NCBI GenBank assembly: GCA_963812475.1
Contig: CAWEVI010000004.1
Span: 1 to 64,000, forward strand
Source of the DNA: JAMXLO01 sp963812475
GTDB lineage: Bacteria > Pseudomonadota > Alphaproteobacteria > Acetobacterales > Acetobacteraceae
DNA length: 64,000 nucleotides
Reading direction: 5' to 3'
In this document: positions 9,130 through 16,341 of the stretch, one piece after another
Layout: every line of letters starts with the position of its first letter
Position numbering within the stretch: position 1 is the first letter of the stretch
Made by a program: the position numbers and the translations under genes
Notes under the pieces: generated by a model
Seen by the model: the letters and a program-made list of their open reading frames with translations, nothing else
What the model was told of the DNA's origin: nothing
Database searches by the model: none

Positions 9130-9370
9130 CGCGAGATAGGTTGTGGTTTCCGCGTGACCGCGCCAGCCCGTACCACGGTCTCCTCCGCCTCCGGCTGGCG
9201 CGTGCAGTCCGGATCCGCCTCAATTCCGGGCACCAGGCCACCTCACGCCGGCACGAAGCTGACGGGAAATGAGCTCACCTGGTATTTGACGCTCGCACTG
9301 TGGTGCGACGTCGGTGTGCACCCTGAATTTCGGACACGGCATAACGCGGCGCGCGTCGCTCCCGGTCACG

Positions 9371-10393
9371 CTAGTCGGCGCGGCGGCTGGCGGCCATCAA
9401 CTCAGGTCGGGGCGTGATGATGCGCCGGGCAAGACCGATCGCTCCGAGCAGGCGAATGGTGAGCCAGGTAACGTCCAGTTCCCACCAGGCGTGACCATGA
9501 CGGGCAGAGCGTGGGTCGGCGTGGTGGTTGTTGTGCCACCCTTCACCATTGCTGATGTAGCCGACAAACAGATTGTTCCGGCTCGAGTCGCCATTGTCGT
9601 AACGTTGGGAACCCCAGACATGCGCCAGCGAGTTCACCGACCATGTGATGTGCCACACCAGGACGGTGCGCAGAAACACGCCCCAAACGAGAAAGCTGGC
9701 CCCCACGCGCAACGCCTCGGGCGCGGTGGAACCCGCCACGCTGGCGGCGACAAAGCCGGCGGCGAAAAAGACAATCCAGGAGGCGTACACGATGTACATC
9801 CATCGCCAGTTTCTCTCCAGTCCGCGATAAAAACGATCGGCCAGGATATCCTTGGCGTATCGTTCATATATCCGCAGCTTGGCGAGTTCGGGGGCTTCCA
9901 CCATCAGCCAGCTCAAGTGGCCCCACACAAAACTGTCGAGCGGACTGTGCGGATCGCCCGGCTCATCCGAATGTTGATGATGCAGACGATGCACCGACAC
10001 CCAGCGGGCTGGCGTGTCCTGCACGCAGCACACGCCCAGGACGACGAACGTCCGCTCCAGCCATTTGGGGCAGATCAGCCCGCGGTGTGCAAGCAGGCGA
10101 TGGTAGCCGAGATTGATGCCAAGGGTGCCAAAGACAAACAATCCACCGAGCGCCAGGACCACCCCGCTCCAGCTGAAGAACCAGGGCACCAGCGCGAGAA
10201 GTGCCAGCAGGTGATAGCCGACGATGCCGCCAGCATACGGCCACGCGATCGTCTGGCGCGCGCCGAGGCGTGTTCGCGGCTTTGCCGGATCGACGCTGCG
10301 AACTCGGCGCCTGCCGATGTTCCGCCGTACGATCCCGGCGGGCTGGACCATATCAGCGCCTCGTGGTGATGCGCAGTCATCGCGCGAGGACAT
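9371..10393 (-). CDS. Acyl-CoA/fatty acid desaturase (delta-9 type)
   Basis: 340 residues from an ATG at 10393 preceded by AAGGAG with a 7-base spacer, which decides the start over the longer open frame. The three histidine boxes of the membrane di-iron desaturases are all present: HRLLAHR, HRLHHQH and HNNHH. Between them lie hydrophobic segments (ALLALVPWFF, LALGGLFVFGTLGINLG, IVFFAAGFVAASV, FLVWGVFLRTVLVW). The enzyme introduces a double bond into a saturated acyl chain at the inner membrane, usually to adjust fluidity. No reductase or ferredoxin gene is adjacent. Confidence 0.9.
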   Translation of the reverse strand: MSSRDDCASPRGADMVQPAGIVRRNIGRRRVRSVDPAKPRTRLGARQTIAWPYAGGIVGYHLLALLALVPWFFSWSGVVLALGGLFVFGTLGINLGYHRLLAHRGLICPKWLERTFVVLGVCCVQDTPARWVSVHRLHHQHSDEPGDPHSPLDSFVWGHLSWLMVEAPELAKLRIYERYAKDILADRFYRGLERNWRWMYIVYASWIVFFAAGFVAASVAGSTAPEALRVGASFLVWGVFLRTVLVWHITWSVNSLAHVWGSQRYDNGDSSRNNLFVGYISNGEGWHNNHHADPRSARHGHAWWELDVTWLTIRLLGAIGLARRIITPRPELMAASRRAD

Positions 10394-10675
10394 AGAGCGT
10401 CTCCTTGGGGCTGCGCGACGAACCAGTGTCCAGCGGCGGGCCGTATCGAACGGACGTGTGCGGCCGTATCGCCGGCTTCCAGCCGGTTCGGCCGAGACAG
10501 TCAATAGACCCATGTGCCGGATCTCTCAATCTCTCTGCGGTGAGCCAATTGAGCCACATGCCTGCTTCGCCTCGGTTGCATCGCCAGGTCGCTGCGGCAG
10601 GACACCGATGGTCGGTGATGGCTGGCCACCGACCACGGTTCACTGTTATCGGGCTCTTCCATGTGAGGAGCCCGA

Positions 10676-11731
10676 ATGACTCTTGCCGCACTGCTGCGCC
10701 ACCTGGTGTTCGCCGTCTTGCTCGCGCTGCTGTCCGCTGCCGTGGTGCGTCTGATGATTGCTGCTCGCCTGCTGGACCACCCGGACCCGCGCAAGGTGCA
10801 CACGGCGGAAACGCCGAAAGGCGGCGGCGTCGGTGTGGTCGTGGCGTTCCTGGTCGGTATCGGCGTGCTTTACCGCTTCGCGGAATTCGCCCGGCTGGCC
10901 GATCAGTATTTTGTCGGCGTGATCGAGGCATCTGTGGCGATCGCGGTGGTGGCGTTCCTGGACGATCTGTTCGACTGGAAGTTCACCGTGAAGCTGGCGG
11001 CGCAGGTGCTTGCTGCCCTGGTTGCGGTAGGCAGTGGCATCTACGTGGTGGACTATCGGCTGCCCTATGTCGGCCCGCTCTATATCGGGTGGTTGGCGGC
11101 GCCGGCAACGGTCCTCTGGCTGCTGTTTGCCACCAATGCGATGAACTTCATCGATGGCCTGAACGGGCTTGCGGCTGGCGTGGCGCTGATCGCCGCCTGC
11201 TTCCTGGCCGGCATCGCCGCGTTCACCGGCGGCTGGTTCGCGTATTTTGCGGCTTTGCTCCTCGCCGCGGGGCTCGCGGGGTTTCTGCCGTTCAATTTCC
11301 CCCGCGCGCGCATCTTCATGGGCGACGTGGGCAGCCAGTTCTGTGGCTTCATTCTGGCCGTGCTCGCCGTCGTTGCCAGTCGCTTCGATGGCATCGAGCT
11401 TTCGTTCCTCATTGTGCCGATGCTGCTGTCGGGCGTGCTGTTCGACGTGGCGTTCACGTTGATACGGCGTGCGTGCGCGGGCGAACCGCTGACCGAGCCG
11501 CATCGCGGCCATCTTTATCAGATTGCGCAACGCTCAGGCGTGCCAGCCGCCGGCGTGACGCTGGTGCACTGGGGATTCGCCATATTTGGCGGCGTATGTG
11601 CCATCGCATTCGTCGCCGCGCCTGTGCCGGCCAAGCCCTTCGTTCCGCTGCTGACCGTCCCGCCGCAGCTTTGCTGGCTCGGCTTCGTTGTGAGTCGTGC
11701 GCGCCGCGCGAAAGTCGCGCGTTGGGGATGA
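10676..11731 (+). CDS. WecA/MraY-type undecaprenyl-phosphate sugar-1-phosphate transferase
   Basis: 351 residues with about ten membrane segments. Diagnostic motifs of glycosyl transferase family 4 are present: HTAETPKGGG near the N-terminus, the acidic FLDDLFDWKF loop, NAMNFIDGLNGLAAG, FNFPRARIFMGDVGSQFCGF, and the basic PHRGHLYQ loop. Enzymes of this family transfer a HexNAc-1-phosphate from a UDP-sugar to undecaprenyl phosphate and start the synthesis of O-antigen or other surface glycans. The sequence resembles WecA/WbpL-type proteins more than MraY. No other glycan gene adjoins it; the sugar dehydratase and aminotransferase lie some 22 kb away. Confidence 0.85.
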   Translation: MTLAALLRHLVFAVLLALLSAAVVRLMIAARLLDHPDPRKVHTAETPKGGGVGVVVAFLVGIGVLYRFAEFARLADQYFVGVIEASVAIAVVAFLDDLFDWKFTVKLAAQVLAALVAVGSGIYVVDYRLPYVGPLYIGWLAAPATVLWLLFATNAMNFIDGLNGLAAGVALIAACFLAGIAAFTGGWFAYFAALLLAAGLAGFLPFNFPRARIFMGDVGSQFCGFILAVLAVVASRFDGIELSFLIVPMLLSGVLFDVAFTLIRRACAGEPLTEPHRGHLYQIAQRSGVPAAGVTLVHWGFAIFGGVCAIAFVAAPVPAKPFVPLLTVPPQLCWLGFVVSRARRAKVARWG

Positions 11732-11869
11732 CGCGAGGTCCCAGGGGTCTGGGCCCGACACAGGGTGGGACACCGCGCAGCCATCAGCCGACGCAGCTAT
11801 CGCCGACAGCTGCCGCTTCTGCGATGGACAGTCCCTGACGCACCGAAGCGGTGCGCCGGGGGGCTGATA

Positions 11870-12268
11870 TCAGGCGCTTGTCGTGGCGCGTCGCTGCGAT
11901 GACTCGTGAACCGCAGGAGCGCGCTTCGCGATGACGGCCGCCTCCCCCATGATGGAACGCAGGTCACGCAGGAAGGCCGCGCCTTTAAGGGTGCGCTGCA
12001 CCAAAACGCTGCGGCGGTCCAGTGGGTCCACCTTGCGACGCGCTAGGTCGAGCTCTCCCAGTCGGTCGAGCGCGCGTGTGATCGCCGGTTTTGAAACATT
12101 CAGGTCAGCCGCCAGTCCGCGAACAGTATGTCCCCCGTCGCGCAGGTAGCAGGTCAGGAACACGCCCAATTGGCGGGCCGATAGATCCGGCCCATCGCGT
12201 CGAACAAGCGAGACAACGGTCTCGCGGAGAACTCCGACCATCTGATCGGCCGACGGGTTCGTTGCCAT
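11870..12268 (-). CDS. MarR-family transcriptional regulator
   Basis: 132 residues from the ATG at 12268, which has AAAGGA about 6 bases upstream; an in-frame GTG at 12295 is less likely. The winged helix-turn-helix is clear: LSARQLGVFLTCYL, TVRGLAADLNVSKPAITRALDRLGELDLARRK as helix-turn-helix, and DPLDRRSVLVQRTLKGAAFL as the wing and following strand. A nearly perfect inverted repeat lies just upstream and suggests autoregulation. The ligand is unknown. Confidence 0.85.
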   Translation of the reverse strand: MATNPSADQMVGVLRETVVSLVRRDGPDLSARQLGVFLTCYLRDGGHTVRGLAADLNVSKPAITRALDRLGELDLARRKVDPLDRRSVLVQRTLKGAAFLRDLRSIMGEAAVIAKRAPAVHESSQRRATTSA

Positions 12269-12285
12269 GCACGGTCCTTTCTCAT

Positions 12286-12310
12286 CCTGGACCACGGGTC
12301 GTGGTCCTGG
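12286..12310. promoter_or_regulatory. Probable MarR operator
   Basis: CCTGGACCAC and GTGGTCCTGG form inverted arms matching at 9 of 10 positions around a 5-base centre (GGGTC). The site is 18-42 bases upstream of the marR-type start codon, where a repressor would block transcription. MarR dimers typically bind palindromes of this size; that this protein binds here is inferred. Confidence 0.55.
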
Positions 12311-12397
12311 ATATGCAGGTGACGCCGATCGATGCTACGTCAATCCCATTGCGGAAGCGATTTTCCCGCCACTCGCGTGTATGTGACTGGAACCCCC

Positions 12398-13792
12398 TCA
12401 AACCGGGCGCGCTTCACCCAATCGTTCCGTGATGCCGGAATAAATCGCCCGCATCGCATAGGCCTCCCCACCCTCGGGGCGGCCAGGCGCCGTCTGGTCA
12501 TTCCATGCATACAGATCGAAATGGGCCCATGCAACCCCCGGCGTAACAAATCGTCGAAGGAACAATGCGGCCGTGATGGCGCCAGCGTGCGGTTTGGAGG
12601 ACACGTTGTTAAGATCGGCAACCGAACTGTCCAGCCAGCGATCATAGGGAGCCCACAGCGGCAGACGCCAGAGTGGATCGTGATGCTCAAGGCCATTGCG
12701 CAACAAAGTCTCCGCCCAGCCATCATCGTTGCAGAACATCGCCGGCAGATCCGGCCCGAGCGCGACCCGCGCAGCGCCCGTCAGCGTGGCGCAATCGACC
12801 AGCAATGACGGGGATTCCTCGCACGCTTCGGTCAAAAGGTCGCACAGCACCAGACGGCCCTCCGCGTCGGTATTGCCGATTTCCACTGTCATGCCATTGC
12901 GTGTGCGGATCACGTCGAGCGGCCGCATCGCGGTACCGGAAATCGAGTTTTCCACACAACCGGTGCGCACCACCAGGCGAACCGGTAAATTCGCTTCCAT
13001 GATCAATCTGGCGAGGCCCAGCACCGTGGCCGCGCCACCCATATCCTTCTTCATCCGCAGCATGCCGCTCGACGGCTTGATGTCATACCCGCCGGTATCG
13101 AAACAGACGCCCTTGCCACAGAGCGAAATGAGTGGCGCGTCCGCGTGAGCAGTACTGCCCGACCACCGGAAGATCGCGACCCGCGCCGGTCGCGCCGAGC
13201 CACGCCCGACCGCCGCGACGGTCGGGTAAGCCTCATCGAGGGAATCGCCAGCAACTATTTCGGTCGTGGCACCATAACGCTTGCCGAGGGAGATGGCGAA
13301 TTCCGCAAGTTCAACGGGTCCCAACACGTTGGCGGGCGTGTTGACAAGGTCACGCACCATCCATGTTGCTGACGCCGCCGCGCGACTGCGTTCCTGACCG
13401 GGAGCGAGAAGCCGTGCCGGGCGGCGTTTGGCCGCCTTCAGCGCGGCATAGCGATAGGCGCCGAGACAATAGCCAAGCGTGGCAACGCCGTTATCGTAGT
13501 CACCCGGCTGCGACCGCCACGGCATACCCTCGGGCAATCGAAACGCCAGGTTCCCGAACGCCGCGGGAGAGTTGTCCTCGCCCAGGCCGAGCACCGCGCC
13601 GGCCACGCCATCATCACCTGGCAGAAACATCAGTTCCTGGGCCGCTGCGGTGAAGTCAAGCTGGCGGAGGAACCGGCCCTGCGCCGGCGGCAGGCTGTCC
13701 AGAAAAGCCGCGAGTCCGATCGGGCGTACCGCATGCAGCGGCCGCGTCGCATCCGCCGCGTTCACCAGGCAGTCGAGCGTCTGCTCCAGCAT
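12398..13792 (-). CDS. Leucyl aminopeptidase family protein (M17)
   Basis: 464 residues, usual for the family. The metal- and substrate-binding motifs are in order: DLVNTPANVLGP before the catalytic domain, SLCGKGVCFDTGGYDIKPSSGM with the metal-binding lysine and aspartate, MKKDMGGAA, and the M17 signature NTDAEGRLVLCD. It removes N-terminal residues from peptides in the cytoplasm with two metal ions. The N-terminal domain is shorter and less conserved than in E. coli PepA, closer to the PepB-like alphaproteobacterial form. It follows htpG on the same strand, separated by a 107-base gap that holds a palindrome. Confidence 0.9.
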   Translation of the reverse strand: MLEQTLDCLVNAADATRPLHAVRPIGLAAFLDSLPPAQGRFLRQLDFTAAAQELMFLPGDDGVAGAVLGLGEDNSPAAFGNLAFRLPEGMPWRSQPGDYDNGVATLGYCLGAYRYAALKAAKRRPARLLAPGQERSRAAASATWMVRDLVNTPANVLGPVELAEFAISLGKRYGATTEIVAGDSLDEAYPTVAAVGRGSARPARVAIFRWSGSTAHADAPLISLCGKGVCFDTGGYDIKPSSGMLRMKKDMGGAATVLGLARLIMEANLPVRLVVRTGCVENSISGTAMRPLDVIRTRNGMTVEIGNTDAEGRLVLCDLLTEACEESPSLLVDCATLTGAARVALGPDLPAMFCNDDGWAETLLRNGLEHHDPLWRLPLWAPYDRWLDSSVADLNNVSSKPHAGAITAALFLRRFVTPGVAWAHFDLYAWNDQTAPGRPEGGEAYAMRAIYSGITERLGEARPV

Positions 13793-13809
13793 ATGCCATC
13801 TCCTGATCG

Positions 13810-13890
13810 CGTCATGGCCGGATCATGTCCCGGCCAACCGGCGGGCGTCGTCGCCGGTCCAGATGGTCGCGGACACGCCCGGCCATGACG
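13810..13890. repeat. Palindromic intergenic element (CGTCATGGCCG arms)
   Basis: CGTCATGGCCG at 13810-13820 is repeated as its exact inverse at 13880-13890, with further internal GC-rich symmetry (CCGGCC, GCCGGT). It lies between htpG and the aminopeptidase gene. Such GTCATGGCCGG...CCGGCCATGAC elements are commonly dispersed in alphaproteobacterial genomes and can act as transcript-end hairpins. Confidence 0.6.
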
Positions 13891-13899
13891 ACGGAACAC

Positions 13900-15723
13900 C
13901 TATTGGCCGAGCGACGATCCAAGCAGAGAGGTGACGCGTCGGGCAAATTGCGCCGGATCGCGCGGCAGATCACCCTCCTGCACGCGCGCGAGATCGAGCA
14001 GTGTGCGGGCAGCTTCCGCGATCAGAGTTTCATCGGCCAGCTTGGCCGTCAGGGCCTCGATCAGCTTGTGCCGCGGATTGACCTCCAGCACCGGCGCGGC
14101 CGGCATCATGGCGCGGCCGGCACGGCGCATCAGGCGCTGCATCTGCAGATCGGGACCCTTCTCGCCGGCGGCCAGCACAACCGCGCTGTCGGTAAGACGC
14201 CCGGTTGAGCGGACATCCGAGACGCCGTCCCCAAGCGCCTGCTTCAGCGCCGAGAGCAACGGCGAGATATCCGGCTGATCGGCGGCCTGATGAAATTCGG
14301 CCGACGCCTGGGTGATGCTCTTCAGCGACTTTCCCTCGAAGCTGTCGAGCCGGTCCGGCCAGAACGCGTCGATTGGATCCGCGAGGAACAGCACCTCAAT
14401 GCCCTTGGCGCGGAACCCCTCGAGTTGCGGCGATGCGCGCAACGCATCGGCATTATCGCCCGCCAGGTAATAGATCGTGTCCTGATCCGCCTGCATCCGC
14501 GTCAGGTAGTCCGGCAGCGATGTCCAACCCTCCTGCGAGGACGACCGGAAGCGCAGCAGCGGCGCGATCTCGGCGCGATGCTCGGCGTCCTCCCAGACGC
14601 CCTCTTTCAGCACCGGACCGAAATCGTCCCAGAACTTGCCGTAGTCATCGGCCTCCTTGGCGCGGTTCTTCAGTTCCGAAAGCACGCGGCCGACCAGCGA
14701 CTTGCGGATCCGCCCGAGCACCGGCGTGGTCTGCAGCATCTCGCGCGACACGTTGAGCGGCAGGTCCTCGGTGTCCACCACGCCTTGGACAAAGCGCAGC
14801 CAGGACGGCAGCAGATCGGCCTTGTCGGTAATGAACATCCGCCGCACGTGCAGCCGCAGGTGCGAATCGCGATCGCCCTCGATCGGCTCGAACGGCTTCA
14901 TGCCCGGGATGAACAACAGGGCGAAGAACTCAAGCATGCCTTCGGCCTTCCAGTGCAGTGTGGCCCAGGGCGTGTCGAACATCAGGCCGAGATGGCGGTA
15001 GAACTCGTTGTACGACTGCTCGGAAACCTCCGCCCGCGGCTTGCGCCACAGCGCGGTGCCCTCATTTGCGGGCAGGTCCTTGCCGTCGCGGGCTATGGTG
15101 ATCGGCAGCGTGACGTGGTCGGCCCATTTGCGCACGATCGCCTCGAGCCGCATCGGATCGAGGAACTCCTCGGCGTCGGACTTGACGTGCAGCACGACAT
15201 CGGTGCCGGGTGTCTCGCGCGTCGCCGGGGCGATGGTGAACTGTCCGGCCCCGTCCGAGGCCCAGATGAATGCCTCCTCGGAGCCCGCCTTGCGGGAGGT
15301 GACCTCGACCCGATCGGCCACCATGAAGGCCGAGTAGAAGCCGACGCCGAACTGGCCGATCAGGCTGGGCCGCTCCTCGGGCTTGGCGGACGCGAGCGCG
15401 GCGCCGAACGCACGGGTGCCGGAACGGGCGATGGTGCCGAGATTGTCGATCAGCTCCTGTCGCCCCATGCCGATCCCGTCGTCGGCAATCAGCAGAGTAC
15501 GCGACTGCTTGTCGGGAACGATCCGGACCTTGGCCTCGGCCGGAGGCGCCAGGGCGCTGTCGGTCAGCAACTCGAAACGGCGCCGGTCCATCGCATCGGC
15601 CGCATTCGCGACCAGTTCCCGCAGGAATATCTCCCGCTCGGAATAAAGCGAATGCACCACGAGATCGAGCAGCCGCCCGACCTCGGCGCCGAAATCATGC
15701 TTTTCTTCCACCGTATCGTTCAT
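13900..15723 (-). CDS. htpG: Molecular chaperone HtpG (Hsp90 family)
   Basis: 607 residues, close to the usual 610-640. The GHKL ATPase domain is complete: REIFLRELVANAADAMDR holds the ATP-contacting glutamate and asparagine, LLIADDGIGMGRQEL is the DxGxG motif, and GQFGVGFYSAFMVAD is the glycine lid. The middle domain has the LPLNVSREMLQ signature near residue 340. The C-terminal dimerisation region is present (RRAGRAMMPAAPVLEVNPRHKLIEAL). It is a cytoplasmic ATP-dependent chaperone. AAGGAGGG lies 6 bases before the ATG, and a sigma-32-like promoter stands a few bases further upstream. Confidence 0.97.
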   Translation of the reverse strand: MNDTVEEKHDFGAEVGRLLDLVVHSLYSEREIFLRELVANAADAMDRRRFELLTDSALAPPAEAKVRIVPDKQSRTLLIADDGIGMGRQELIDNLGTIARSGTRAFGAALASAKPEERPSLIGQFGVGFYSAFMVADRVEVTSRKAGSEEAFIWASDGAGQFTIAPATRETPGTDVVLHVKSDAEEFLDPMRLEAIVRKWADHVTLPITIARDGKDLPANEGTALWRKPRAEVSEQSYNEFYRHLGLMFDTPWATLHWKAEGMLEFFALLFIPGMKPFEPIEGDRDSHLRLHVRRMFITDKADLLPSWLRFVQGVVDTEDLPLNVSREMLQTTPVLGRIRKSLVGRVLSELKNRAKEADDYGKFWDDFGPVLKEGVWEDAEHRAEIAPLLRFRSSSQEGWTSLPDYLTRMQADQDTIYYLAGDNADALRASPQLEGFRAKGIEVLFLADPIDAFWPDRLDSFEGKSLKSITQASAEFHQAADQPDISPLLSALKQALGDGVSDVRSTGRLTDSAVVLAAGEKGPDLQMQRLMRRAGRAMMPAAPVLEVNPRHKLIEALTAKLADETLIAEAARTLLDLARVQEGDLPRDPAQFARRVTSLLGSSLGQ

Positions 15724-15747
15724 CGCCAGCCCTCCTTGCGTGCCGCG

Positions 15748-15776
15748 ATATGCGGTGAAACGAACGGGGATTCAAT
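15748..15776 (-). promoter_or_regulatory. Candidate sigma-32 heat-shock promoter of htpG
   Basis: Read on the minus strand, ATTGAAT (15776-15770) matches 5 of 7 bases of the -35 consensus CTTGAAA. CCGCATAT (15755-15748) matches 7 of 8 of the -10 consensus CCCCATNT, with a 14-base spacer. The predicted start would leave a leader of about 20 bases with the Shine-Dalgarno sequence. This fits the known heat-shock control of htpG, though no experiment is implied. Confidence 0.5.
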
Positions 15777-15824
15777 GCGAGGGCGCAGCAGGGTGGCATT
15801 GGGCGGGCGGGCTGTTGGAGTGCC

Positions 15825-16109
15825 TTAGCGCGCAGAAACCAGGTGGCGAGGCTGTGGGGCGCGTTGGCCGAGCAGCAGTCCTTCAGTATCCAGATCCTCG
15901 TCCACATCAGGCCAGTGGATCCCGTAGCCGGCGCCGCAGATCTCCCACCGGGCCCGTTGTTCCGTCGTCGCTCCAGCCAGACGTGGATACCACGCCACCG
16001 GCACTGAGATGGTTCGTCCATCCATTAGCCCAACAACCAGTTCGTCTTGCGTGACCGAGACAGTCCTGATCCGTATGTCGGCCAAGGCGCCCTGTCCCGA
16101 AATGGGCAT
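15825..16109 (-). CDS. DUF2442-like protein
   Basis: 94 residues from the ATG at 16109, which has GGAGGG six bases upstream; a longer frame begins at 16148. The pattern VTQDELVVGLMDGRTISVPVAWYPRLAGATTEQRARWEICGAGYGIHWPDVDEDLDTEGLL is that of the DUF2442 family, a small beta-rich domain ending in a W-P-x-x-D-E-D motif. DUF2442 genes usually follow a DUF4160 gene, as here, and the pair has the size and layout of a two-gene module. Biochemical function is not established. Confidence 0.75.
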   Translation of the reverse strand: MPISGQGALADIRIRTVSVTQDELVVGLMDGRTISVPVAWYPRLAGATTEQRARWEICGAGYGIHWPDVDEDLDTEGLLLGQRAPQPRHLVSAR

Positions 16110-16326
16110 GCCATCCCTCCGGAAGCGCTCCGCGTCGCTCGCGAACAAGCCAAACCATATCCGCCAGTTCGTGCGGTGCGAAGCCGATATTTCGAGCCAC
16201 TATGGCCTGCTCCAGCCAAATCTTCGCCAAAGCACCACCACGCTCGATATGGACATGCGGCGGCTCTTTTCGATCATGGCTGACGAAAGACAATATGAAG
16301 CCCCGGATCCTTAGGATTGTCGGCAT
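15907..16326 (-). CDS. DUF4160-like protein with an out-of-frame C-terminal extension
   Basis: 139 residues. The first 78 are a clear DUF4160 domain: MPTILRIRGFILSFVSHD, EPPHVHIERGG, AKIWLEQ, IGFAPHELADMVWLVRERRGALPEGWHAHFG. The domain normally ends near this WxxHF motif. Here the frame stays open for about 60 more residues, reading through the start of the DUF2442 gene in another frame, and that tail has no resemblance to anything. Either the natural stop has been lost or a base is missing near 16090. The two genes overlap by about 200 bases. Confidence 0.65.
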   Translation of the reverse strand: MPTILRIRGFILSFVSHDRKEPPHVHIERGGALAKIWLEQAIVARNIGFAPHELADMVWLVRERRGALPEGWHAHFGTGRLGRHTDQDCLGHARRTGCWANGWTNHLSAGGVVSTSGWSDDGTTGPVGDLRRRLRDPLA

Positions 16327-16341
16327 CGCTCCCTGTATCGG

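Noticed and set aside
10646..11530. Minus-strand open frame opposite the glycan transferase
   Set aside because: Composition rich in Arg, His and Gln with no motifs; the plus-strand frame has all transferase signatures.
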